NCBI GenBank assembly: GCA_964003875.1
Contig: CAXFLH010000086.1
Span: forward strand, 1-6,727
Length of the DNA: 6,727 bases
Origin: UBA8444 sp964003875
GTDB taxonomy: Bacteria; Bacteroidota; Bacteroidia; Flavobacteriales; UBA7312
Direction: 5' to 3'
Under the pieces are notes generated by a model. That model was not told the DNA's origin and ran no database searches. It saw only the letters and a program-made list of their open reading frames with translations. The translations under genes were made by a program, and so were the position numbers. Shown piece after piece: positions 1-5,532 of this stretch. How positions within the stretch are numbered: position 1 is the stretch's first letter; the number at the start of each line of letters is the position of its first letter.

Positions 1-458
1 TTAGAAAATTGTTTGATTTCAGTTCCTATAATTTCTAATGTACCACCTCTAGCAATATGACAAGCTGCTTTGGCAAAAACATCTTTTACAGGAAAGTTTT
101 CATTATCGGAGTCCATAGTGGTAGTTATTTCAACAATTTTATCAGGTTTTAAATCTAAAAGCAAAGAGAAAATACCATTGTCAGTTCCTACAAAATAATG
201 TCCGTTAGCATAAACTGCAAGGTGACTATTATCCTCATTAGTTTCAGCATTTACACCAATAATATGTATACTTCCTGGAGGAAATTCATGGTAAACATTT
301 TTAAGAACAAATGCAGCATGTATGATATTAAAAGAAGGAATATCATGACTAATATCTACAATTTTAACATTGTCTAACTGCCTAAAAATGGTAGCTTTAA
401 CTGCGCTCACGTAATGGTCAACTGTGCCTAAGTCTGTGGTTAGTGTAATTATTGGCAT
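1..458 (-). CDS. DUF62-family protein (SAM hydrolase/adenosyltransferase superfamily), 5' part only
   Basis: The minus-strand frame opens at ATG 458-456 (MPIITLTTDLG) and stays open for 152 codons to the left edge, so the C-terminal part is missing. The opening with 'TTDLGTVDHYV', then 'IVDISHDIPSFNI', 'AAFVLKNVYHEFPPGSIHIIG' (shown in part), 'GHYFVGTDNGIFSLL' and 'HIARGGTLEIIG' follow the N-terminal domain of the DUF62 superfamily. Studied members hydrolyse S-adenosylmethionine to adenosine and methionine, or use chloride or fluoride as nucleophile. The family is cytosolic, and no signal peptide is seen. Where the hydrolases have 'DPGVG...R' and 'FHGRD', this protein has 'VNAETNEDNSH' (about 69-79) and 'FPVKD' (122-126), so the known Asp-Arg-His triad appears absent. 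I believe this is usual for Bacteroidota copies. Family assignment is firm; the exact activity is not. It is divergent from the phoH-purC unit across 108 nt. Confidence -1.
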   Translation of the reverse strand, partial: MPIITLTTDLGTVDHYVSAVKATIFRQLDNVKIVDISHDIPSFNIIHAAFVLKNVYHEFPPGSIHIIGVNAETNEDNSHLAVYANGHYFVGTDNGIFSLLLDLKPDKIVEITTTMDSDNENFPVKDVFAKAACHIARGGTLEIIGTEIKQFS

Positions 459-503
459 AATATTGAGCAATTAATCCAATTAAATGTCTTAAAAAGTTGT
501 TAA

Positions 504-529
504 TTTGTCCCATCAAAAGTAAGTATAAT
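504..529 (+). promoter_or_regulatory. Candidate promoter for phoH-purC
   Basis: The 108-nt divergent gap 459-566 must hold start signals for both flanking genes. On the plus strand, TTTG at 504-507 is followed after 16 nt by TATAAT at 524-529, which runs on into TTTTTG. This resembles both a sigma-70 pair and a loose Bacteroidota TTTG / TAnnTTTG pair. The start codon lies 37 nt further on. No clear matching pair was found on the minus strand for the DUF62 gene. In AT-rich DNA such matches are common, so this is tentative. Confidence -1.
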
Positions 530-566
530 TTTTGCTGATTCGTCAATTAATAGTAGAGCATAATAA

Positions 567-1511
567 ATGGGTGAAAAAATTATAGATTTGAGAGGTCATA
601 ATCCTCTGGATATTTATGGTACAAACAACAAAACTTTGTCTTTTATTTTGGACTTCTTTCCTAAAATTAAATGTGTAGCTCGAGGTAATACTTTAAAACT
701 TATAGGTGACGATGAATCCATTAAGGCGTTTGAACAAAAATTTACTTTGATGCTTGAGCATTTTAGTAAGTATCAACGTCTTACGCATAGCAATATAGAA
801 CGTATTATTTTAGAGGATAGTGCTGTTTTAGAAGGGGATAACGATACTTTGGTTCATGGCCCTCACGGTAAAATAATTAAGGCTAGAACCGTTAACCAGC
901 GTAAGATGGTTAAAGAATCTCAAAAAAGCGATATGCTCTTTGCTATCGGACCAGCAGGAACAGGAAAAACTTATACAGCTGTTGCTATTGCTGTTAGGGC
1001 TTTAAAAAATAAAGAGGTCAGACGAATAATTTTATCAAGACCTGCCGTAGAAGCAGGAGAGAACTTAGGTTTTTTACCAGGTGATTTAAAAGAAAAGTTA
1101 GATCCATACCTGCAACCACTTTATGACGCTCTAAGGGATATGATTCCAGCAGAGAAGTTAAATGAATATATAGAACATAGAATTATAGAAATAGCGCCAT
1201 TAGCTTTCATGAGAGGTAGAACTTTAGATAATGCATTCGTTATATTAGACGAAGCCCAAAATTCTACCCATCAACAAATGAAAATGTTTCTTACAAGAAT
1301 GGGTAAATCGGCTAAGTTTATTATAACAGGTGACGAAACTCAAATAGATTTACCATCTAAACAACCTTCTGGTTTATTAGAGGCTTTGAAGGTGCTAAAA
1401 GGCGTGAAAGGTATCAGTGTTATCAAACTAGATGACAAAGATGTTATTCGCCATGAATTAGTGAAAAAAATTATTAAAGCGTACAAATTAAAACAAGACA
1501 AAAATGAGTAA
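567..1511 (+). CDS. PhoH-like ATPase (YbeZ/PhoL type)
   Basis: A 314-aa cytosolic P-loop ATPase of the PhoH family. The family is linked to RNA metabolism and ribosome or rRNA maturation, often with the YbeY endonuclease; the phosphate-starvation name is historical. The N-terminal part (about 20-70) fits the KH-like RNA-binding segment usual in this family. The ATPase core follows: Walker A 'GPAGTGKT' at 128-135, the family signature 'RPAVEAGENLGFLPGDLKEK' at 158-177, 'RTLDNAFVILDEAQN' with Walker B at 218-232, and 'FIITGDETQID' at 251-261. Length and motif order match full-length members. The start at 567 gives the expected N-terminus and has no Shine-Dalgarno, as usual in Bacteroidota. The last 8 nt overlap purC, so the two are probably co-transcribed and translationally coupled. 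Family identity is very secure; the precise cellular role is inferred. Confidence -1.
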   Translation: MGEKIIDLRGHNPLDIYGTNNKTLSFILDFFPKIKCVARGNTLKLIGDDESIKAFEQKFTLMLEHFSKYQRLTHSNIERIILEDSAVLEGDNDTLVHGPHGKIIKARTVNQRKMVKESQKSDMLFAIGPAGTGKTYTAVAIAVRALKNKEVRRIILSRPAVEAGENLGFLPGDLKEKLDPYLQPLYDALRDMIPAEKLNEYIEHRIIEIAPLAFMRGRTLDNAFVILDEAQNSTHQQMKMFLTRMGKSAKFIITGDETQIDLPSKQPSGLLEALKVLKGVKGISVIKLDDKDVIRHELVKKIIKAYKLKQDKNE

Positions 1512-2454
1512 CAATGTAATTATTAAAACGGATTTTAATTTTCCAAACCAAAAAAACCTTTACAAAGGAAAAGTAAGGGACGTATATAGTATTGGAGATG
1601 AGCAATTAGTGATGATTGCATCGGATAGAATATCGGCATTTGACCATGTTCTTCCTGAGGGAATTCCATACAAAGGGCAAGTACTAAATCAAATAGCATC
1701 TAAGTTTTTAGACGCTACTTCTGACATTGTCCAAAACTGGAAAGAATCTACACCAGATCCATCAGTAACTATTGGTAAAAGGTGTGAACCTTTTATGGTA
1801 GAAATGGTAATAAGAGGATACCTTACAGGACATGCCTGGAGAGAGTATAGAGACGGCAAACGTATGTTATGCGGTGTACCTATGCCAGATGGTATGGTTG
1901 AGAATCAAAAGTTTGAACAACCGCTAATTACACCCACTACTAAAGCAGAAGTAGGTCACGATGAAGATATTTCAAGAGAAGAAATACTATCTCAAGGTTT
2001 AGTTTCAGAGAAAGATTATATCTTATTAGAAAAATATACAAGAGAACTGTTCCAAAGAGGTACGGAATTGGCTGAAGATAAAGGGCTTATTCTTGTCGAT
2101 ACTAAATATGAGTTTGGTAAAGATGCTAATGGTGAGATTACTCTTATTGATGAAATTCACACTCCAGATTCATCACGTTATTTTTATATTGAAGGATATG
2201 AAGAAAATCTAAAAGCAGGAAATTCACAAAAACAATTGTCTAAAGAGTTTGTTAGACAATGGCTCATAGAAAATGGTTTTCAAGGCAAAGATGGTCAAAC
2301 TATTCCTAAAATGAGTAAAGAGTTTTGTGAATCAGTTTCGGAAAGATACATAGAGCTTTTTGAGCATATTACTGGAGAGAAATTTGTAAAAGAAGATGTC
2401 TCAGATGTTCTGAATAGAGTGGAACAAAACATTTCCAACTATTTAAGTAAATAA
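1504..2454 (+). CDS. purC: Phosphoribosylaminoimidazole-succinocarboxamide synthase (SAICAR synthetase)
   Basis: This enzyme joins CAIR and L-aspartate with ATP to give SAICAR, ADP and phosphate, a late step of de novo purine synthesis in the cytosol. At 316 aa it is the longer form, compared with about 237 aa in E. coli. Landmarks run in order: the nucleotide-binding start 'LYKGKVRDVY' (19-28), 'IASDRISAFDHVLPEGIPYK' (38-57), 'VIRGYLTGHAWREY' (102-115), 'PLITPTTKAEVGHDEDIS' (140-157), 'GLILVDTKYEFG' (194-205) and 'LIDEIHTPDSSRY' (214-226). All are intact. The ATG at 1504 lies inside the end of phoH and gives 'MSNNVIIKTDFN'. No other purine gene is in the window, so purC is separated from the rest of its pathway here and tied to phoH instead. 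A terminator hairpin begins 3 nt after the stop codon. Confidence -1.
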   Translation: MSNNVIIKTDFNFPNQKNLYKGKVRDVYSIGDEQLVMIASDRISAFDHVLPEGIPYKGQVLNQIASKFLDATSDIVQNWKESTPDPSVTIGKRCEPFMVEMVIRGYLTGHAWREYRDGKRMLCGVPMPDGMVENQKFEQPLITPTTKAEVGHDEDISREEILSQGLVSEKDYILLEKYTRELFQRGTELAEDKGLILVDTKYEFGKDANGEITLIDEIHTPDSSRYFYIEGYEENLKAGNSQKQLSKEFVRQWLIENGFQGKDGQTIPKMSKEFCESVSERYIELFEHITGEKFVKEDVSDVLNRVEQNISNYLSK

Positions 2455-2457
2455 ATC

Positions 2458-2483
2458 AAAGGCCTCAGAACGGGGCCTTTTTT
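2458..2483 (+). terminator. Rho-independent terminator after purC, possibly bidirectional
   Basis: AAAGGCCTC (2458-2466) pairs with GGGGCCTTT (2472-2480) as nine base pairs, one of them a G-T wobble, around a 5-nt loop. T's run on to 2483, giving a clear U-tract for the plus strand. On the minus strand the same hairpin starts right after the pirin stop codon, but its T-run is broken (GATTTATTT), so it should work less well for pirin. It separates the convergent purC and pirin transcripts. Confidence -1.
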
Positions 2484-3201
2484 AATAAACAGGGTAGGAA
2501 AGGGTTACTGGAGACTTTACACAGAGCATTCTTCCATTAACTAAAACTTCATAGTTCAATGATTCTTCATCTTCAAAGATAAAAAAATCATCTTTAGAAA
2601 CACGGACTTGATGTATCTTTAATTCACCTTCTATAAGATAGAAAGAGTAGTAAAATTCTTTTTCGATATCCATTTGAAACTTACCGACTTGTAATGCTAT
2701 TTGTGTGATTTCAATCTTTTCACTTTCTAATTGGATAGGAGAGTATTTACCAACTATAGTGGTAATATTATTTGTTTGCGGTAAGTCTTTGCCTTTAACA
2801 TCTAGGTATTTAGCTGGATGACTTAATGTTTTTCTTAAGTCGGGATTAAACCATATCTGAAATATTTCTGATTCACTTTGCATTGCCTCAGCATGAGAAA
2901 TGCCTGAGCCTGACTGAATTAATTGAACATCGCCTTTTTCAAGTGGTATCCATTGTTTAAGTAGGGTGTCATAATGCTGTATATTTCCCTCTAATACTAT
3001 TGACATAATTTCAAATCCTCGATGTGGATGCAAACCTATTACACTGTCTTTTTTTGCACTAGCGTGTGCCCAGTAGAATAAATTTGAATAAGGTTTAAGT
3101 TTTCCACCGTCCTGTGGAAACCCAAGAGGTTTGTTTTCTATGATGTCACCACCATTAAATTCACCGTATGCCTGATTACTAATATTGTAATGATGAATCA
3201 T
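2482..3201 (-). CDS. Pirin-family cupin protein
   Basis: A 239-aa protein of the pirin family, a two-domain cupin that binds a metal, usually iron. Human pirin is a nuclear cofactor, and some bacterial members have quercetin 2,3-dioxygenase activity; most bacterial substrates are unknown. The N-terminal cupin holds 'GLHPHRGFE' (56-64) and 'GSGISHAEAMQ' (98-108). The four ligands fall at H58, H60, H103 and E105, with the same spacing as the human ligands (56, 58, 101, 103), so the metal site looks intact. The C-terminal cupin-like half (about 150-239) is more diverged, as is normal. The start at 3201 gives the usual 'MIHHYNIS' opening. The gene is transcribed away from a MarR-like remnant, an arrangement in which the regulator often controls the pirin gene. 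It converges on purC. The family call is secure; enzymatic activity is not shown by sequence. Confidence -1.
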   Translation of the reverse strand: MIHHYNISNQAYGEFNGGDIIENKPLGFPQDGGKLKPYSNLFYWAHASAKKDSVIGLHPHRGFEIMSIVLEGNIQHYDTLLKQWIPLEKGDVQLIQSGSGISHAEAMQSESEIFQIWFNPDLRKTLSHPAKYLDVKGKDLPQTNNITTIVGKYSPIQLESEKIEITQIALQVGKFQMDIEKEFYYSFYLIEGELKIHQVRVSKDDFFIFEDEESLNYEVLVNGRMLCVKSPVTLSYPVY

Positions 3202-3213
3202 AGTCTAAATGTA

Positions 3214-3221
3214 CAAAATTA
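3214..3221 (-). promoter_or_regulatory. Candidate -7 box for the pirin gene
   Basis: Read on the minus strand the sequence is TAATTTTG, an exact match to the Bacteroidota -7 consensus TAnnTTTG, ending 12 nt before the pirin ATG. No TTG-type -33 box is evident about 20 nt upstream; that space is filled by the TA-repeat. The implied leader is very short, which is tolerated in this phylum. The match is tentative because the region is so AT-rich. Confidence -1.
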
Positions 3222-3240
3222 AATGTATATATATATATTT
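3221..3240. promoter_or_regulatory. AT-rich near-palindrome, possible MarR-type operator
   Basis: The 20-bp segment AAATGTATATATATATATTT is a palindrome with one mismatched pair (G3225 against T3236). It lies in the 45-nt gap between the pirin start and the first codon of the MarR-like ORF, and overlaps the candidate -7 boxes of both. MarR regulators typically bind 16-20 bp AT-rich palindromes in such divergent gaps. Much of the symmetry comes from the simple (TA)n core, so the evidence is positional as much as structural. Confidence -1.
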
Positions 3241-3241
3241 G
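3234..3241 (+). promoter_or_regulatory. Candidate -7 box for the MarR-like ORF
   Basis: TATATTTG matches the Bacteroidota -7 consensus TAnnTTTG exactly and ends 5 nt before ATG 3247, which would make the transcript almost leaderless. No -33 box was recognised. It also argues that the in-frame ATG at 3223 (hydrophobic MYIYIFVF extension) lies within promoter DNA and is not the real start. Tentative. Confidence -1.
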
Positions 3242-3246
3242 TATTT

Positions 3247-3414
3247 ATGAGTTTAGAACAATCCATTTCCCAATCAAAGCTTGATTCAGAGCAAGAAAAA
3301 CTCATGATTAATGTTATCTATTCAGCAAAACTGTTGAATTTGATTACGAGTCGTTTGTTTAAACCTTGTGAGTTATCACCTCAACAAACAAATCGTATTT
3401 TAGACCAATTATGA
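3247..3414 (+). pseudogene. Truncated MarR-family regulator (N-terminal fragment)
   Basis: From ATG 3247 the ORF encodes 55 residues starting 'MSLEQSISQSKLDSEQEKLM' and ending with 'KPCELSPQQTNRILDQL'. This matches the first helices of Bacteroidota MarR regulators, which begin similarly and reach 'ISPQQ(Y/F)NILRIL' before the winged helix. The usual length is about 140-150 aa, so the DNA-binding recognition helix, wing and C-terminal dimer helix are missing. Two readings fit. 'TNRILDQL' may be the segment normally found as 'S(D/N)TxRLVDKL' after the recognition helix, brought next to 'SPQQ' by an in-frame deletion of about 30 codons. Or it may be a shortened 'NILRIL' followed by a stop. The 22 nt after the stop show no continuation in any frame. 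It could still be expressed as a small dimer-interfering protein. A MarR gene divergent from pirin is a familiar pairing, which supports the assignment. Confidence -1.
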
Positions 3415-3436
3415 GAATTAGCACAATCCTATTGAT

Positions 3437-3625
3437 ATGACGAAAAAAACTAGAATTATAAATAAAGTAGAAGTTGAGGATTTAGATAAAGCTGTAGAGC
3501 TTAAAGTGATCACTAAATGTCCAACTAAATGGATATTGATTGATGAAGAAACCGGTCAGGTTTATAGGGGTTCTGAAAATAAAGAAGTTGGCAAAATGTG
3601 GGAATTAATTAGCAAGCAAAAGTAA
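3437..3625 (+). CDS. Hypothetical protein, 62 aa
   Basis: I do not recognise a named family. The predicted protein is soluble and highly charged. It has a basic start (MTKKTRIINK), an acidic stretch 'VEVEDLDKAVELK', a likely beta-hairpin 'CPTKWILIDEETGQVYRG' around residues 28-45, and an end at 'GKMWELISKQK'. It has one Cys (28), two Trp and no signal peptide or membrane segment. It looks genuine because the composition is balanced and the hairpin pattern (W-x-L-I-D-x-x-T-G-x-x-Y-x-G) resembles small conserved Bacteroidota proteins. It starts 22 nt after the MarR fragment stop with no promoter seen in between, so it may share that transcript. Its stop codon abuts the stop of the convergent yggS with no gap and no hairpin between them. 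Function is unknown. Confidence -1.
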   Translation: MTKKTRIINKVEVEDLDKAVELKVITKCPTKWILIDEETGQVYRGSENKEVGKMWELISKQK

Positions 3626-4264
3626 TTATCGGCTACCAAATATAGATGAGCCAATTCTAATCATATTACTTCCTTCTTCAATAGCAATATCATAATCGCT
3701 ACTCATTCCCATAGATAAGATTGATAACTTATGAAATTTACTTTTAGCTTTTTCAAAAGTGTTTTTTAGGGACTTAAATTCACTTCTTATTTGATTTTTG
3801 TCATCTGTAAAAGTTGCCATTCCCATTAATCCATCAATACTGACATTAGCCAAGTTCATTTCCAATAATTCTATAGCCTCATCTTCGTTTAATCCAAACT
3901 TACTAGATTCTTGTGCAATATGAATTTGTAATAAGCAGTGAATCACTCTATCATGCTGTCTAGCTCTCTTATCGATTTCAATTAATAGCTTTTTAGAATC
4001 TACGGCGTGAATAAGAGAAATAAATGGTGCAATGTATTTTACTTTATTGCTTTGAAGATGACCTATCATATGCCATTGAATATCATCAGGTAGAGCAATA
4101 GACTTTTCGACTAATTCTTGAACTTTATTTTCTCCAAATATACGTTGACCTGTTTGGTATGCTTCAAAAATGTAGTTTGTAGGTTTTGTTTTGGATACAG
4201 CTACTAATTTAACCTTTTCATCTAAATCATTGAGTATGTTTGATATGTTAGCTTTAATATTCAT
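3626..4264 (-). CDS. YggS/PLPBP-family pyridoxal phosphate homeostasis protein
   Basis: A 212-aa single-domain TIM-barrel protein of the YggS/PROSC (PLPBP) family, which binds pyridoxal 5'-phosphate and balances the vitamin B6 pool; no catalytic activity is established. The PLP Schiff-base lysine is K25 in 'LVAVSKTKP'. Other hallmarks are 'FGENKVQEL' (43-51), 'WHMIGHLQSNKVKY' (64-77), 'SSKFGL', 'GLMGMATF', and the phosphate-binding end 'SMGMSSDYDIAIEEGSNMIR' followed by 'IGSSIFG'. The length is a little below the usual 220-235 aa because the N-terminus is short. Its ATG follows the DUF1015 stop codon directly (TAAATG), so it is almost certainly co-translated with the serC-serA-DUF1015 unit. 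A link to the PLP enzyme SerC is plausible but inferred. The 3' end meets the convergent 62-aa ORF without a terminator. Confidence -1.
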   Translation of the reverse strand: MNIKANISNILNDLDEKVKLVAVSKTKPTNYIFEAYQTGQRIFGENKVQELVEKSIALPDDIQWHMIGHLQSNKVKYIAPFISLIHAVDSKKLLIEIDKRARQHDRVIHCLLQIHIAQESSKFGLNEDEAIELLEMNLANVSIDGLMGMATFTDDKNQIRSEFKSLKNTFEKAKSKFHKLSILSMGMSSDYDIAIEEGSNMIRIGSSIFGSR

Positions 4265-5494
4265 TTAATCTTCAAAATCATAAATTAACATACCGCTTCT
4301 TAGTTTGGGTTGAATATAAGTGCTTTTAGGTGGCATAGATTGACCTTGGTCGGACACTTCTTTTATTTGATTTACGCTTATTGGTTTTAGCACAAAAGCG
4401 GCTTTAAATTCTTCGGAATCGACTTTATGCTTAATTTCCTCTAAGCTATGGGTACCATCAATGAAAGCCAAACGTTTGTCATTTCTTGGGTCTGTTATAC
4501 CTAAAATAGGAGCTAAAATATTATTTGATAGTATTACAGGGTCTAATTTTTCTACACAATGTGTTCTATTAACGTAGTCTTCTTTGGCAATAAGAGAATA
4601 CCATTTTTTAGAAATATATAGTGTGATTTCGTCTTTTCGATTTGGCACAAAAGCATTATGGACTTCTTTAAGTTCATATTTCTCCTTAATTTGAGTTAAA
4701 AAATCTTCATCAGATAGACCATTTAAGTTTTTAAGAAGTCTATTAAAACTAATTATTTTAAGTTGATCTTCGGCGATAAGGTAACTCATACAATATTGTG
4801 TTTTAGAGTTGTTTGTGTTTTTAGACTCTCTAGCTAGTAGGCAAGAAGATGCAAATCGATGATGGCCGTCAGCTATATATAGATTCTCAATTTCACTAAA
4901 AGATTGTTCAATTAATTGAATGTCTTTATCATCACTGACCAACCAAAGTTTGTGTTGGGATTTATTAGTGGTCGCAAATTCGTATTCAGCTCTAGTTTGA
5001 GCATAACGCTTTATTATCTTATCGATAGATTGATGATTAGGATAAGTTAATAGTACGGGTTCAGCATTAAAGCCTGTGGTTTGCAGATAAGTTTTGAAAA
5101 GTTCTTCTCTTTTTTGTATTGTTTGCTCGTGTATTTTAATATTGCCATTTTGATAGTCTATTACGGAGGCGGCACCTATTATTCCAATAAATGAAATTCC
5201 GTCCTCATTATTTTTTTGGTAGATATAGAAACTATCAGAATTTTCCTTTTGGAATATTCCTTCTTTTATAAAACTATTTAGTTTCTCTTTGACAAGTTTA
5301 AATTTTTCGTCGTAGCTATTAACTTCATATCCGGCTGAATAATCCGGATTGATGATGTGAAGAAAGGTATAAGGGTTGTTTTCAAGTTTTTCAACGAGTA
5401 TTTCTTTAGAGTAGCTAAGATAGGAACGACTAGCTACTAGAGAAACTTTATCTCGACTAGGACGTATTGCACGAAAAGGGACTATTTTTGCCAT
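4265..5494 (-). CDS. DUF1015-family protein, possible serine-pathway enzyme
   Basis: A 409-aa full-length DUF1015 (COG4198) protein with no membrane segments. Family landmarks are the start 'IVPFRAIRPSRDKVSLVASR', 'NPYTFLHIINP' (40-50), 'IHEQTIQKREELFKTYL' (121-137), 'NAEPVLLTYP' (143-152), the signature 'YIADGHHRFASS' (206-217), 'ILGITDPRNDKRLAFIDGTH' (shown in part) and the C-terminal 'MPPKSTYIQPKLRSG' (388-402). The N-terminal 'PYDV' common in other phyla is 'SRSY' here, a variant I associate with flavobacteria. No function is settled to my knowledge. The 'DGHHR' motif resembles that of ParB/Srx-fold phosphotransfer proteins, including archaeal free-serine kinase SerK. Its place directly after serA and before yggS, with gaps of 38 and 0 nt, suggests a role on serine or phosphoserine. 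Family identity is certain; the role is inference. Confidence -1.
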   Translation of the reverse strand: MAKIVPFRAIRPSRDKVSLVASRSYLSYSKEILVEKLENNPYTFLHIINPDYSAGYEVNSYDEKFKLVKEKLNSFIKEGIFQKENSDSFYIYQKNNEDGISFIGIIGAASVIDYQNGNIKIHEQTIQKREELFKTYLQTTGFNAEPVLLTYPNHQSIDKIIKRYAQTRAEYEFATTNKSQHKLWLVSDDKDIQLIEQSFSEIENLYIADGHHRFASSCLLARESKNTNNSKTQYCMSYLIAEDQLKIISFNRLLKNLNGLSDEDFLTQIKEKYELKEVHNAFVPNRKDEITLYISKKWYSLIAKEDYVNRTHCVEKLDPVILSNNILAPILGITDPRNDKRLAFIDGTHSLEEIKHKVDSEEFKAAFVLKPISVNQIKEVSDQGQSMPPKSTYIQPKLRSGMLIYDFED

Positions 5495-5532
5495 AGTAAT
5501 ACAATTTTAAAGGCTTTTAAGGGGGAGGCAAA

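Noticed and set aside
471..486. Repeat of an ATTAA-rich motif (TTAATCCAATTAA) in the DUF62-phoH gap as an operator
   Set aside because: Only about 5-6 bases are shared in AT-rich DNA, which is not distinguishable from chance.
3224..3240. TA dinucleotide run as a phase-variation tract
   Set aside because: Only about seven TA units, and it lies outside coding sequence. Slippage would alter spacing slightly, but no evidence of variability can be seen in one sequence.
3223..3246. N-terminal extension MYIYIFVF to the MarR-like ORF, possibly a signal or membrane start
   Set aside because: It is the translation of the (TA)n promoter region. Homologous MarR proteins start at the next Met (MSLEQ, 3247).
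5495..5532. Possible regulatory hairpin between serA and the DUF1015 gene (AAAGGC / GCCTCC and TTTTAAAGGCTTTTAAG)
   Set aside because: The pairing is short and offset and there is no T-run in the right place. It looks like ordinary AT-rich spacer within an operon.
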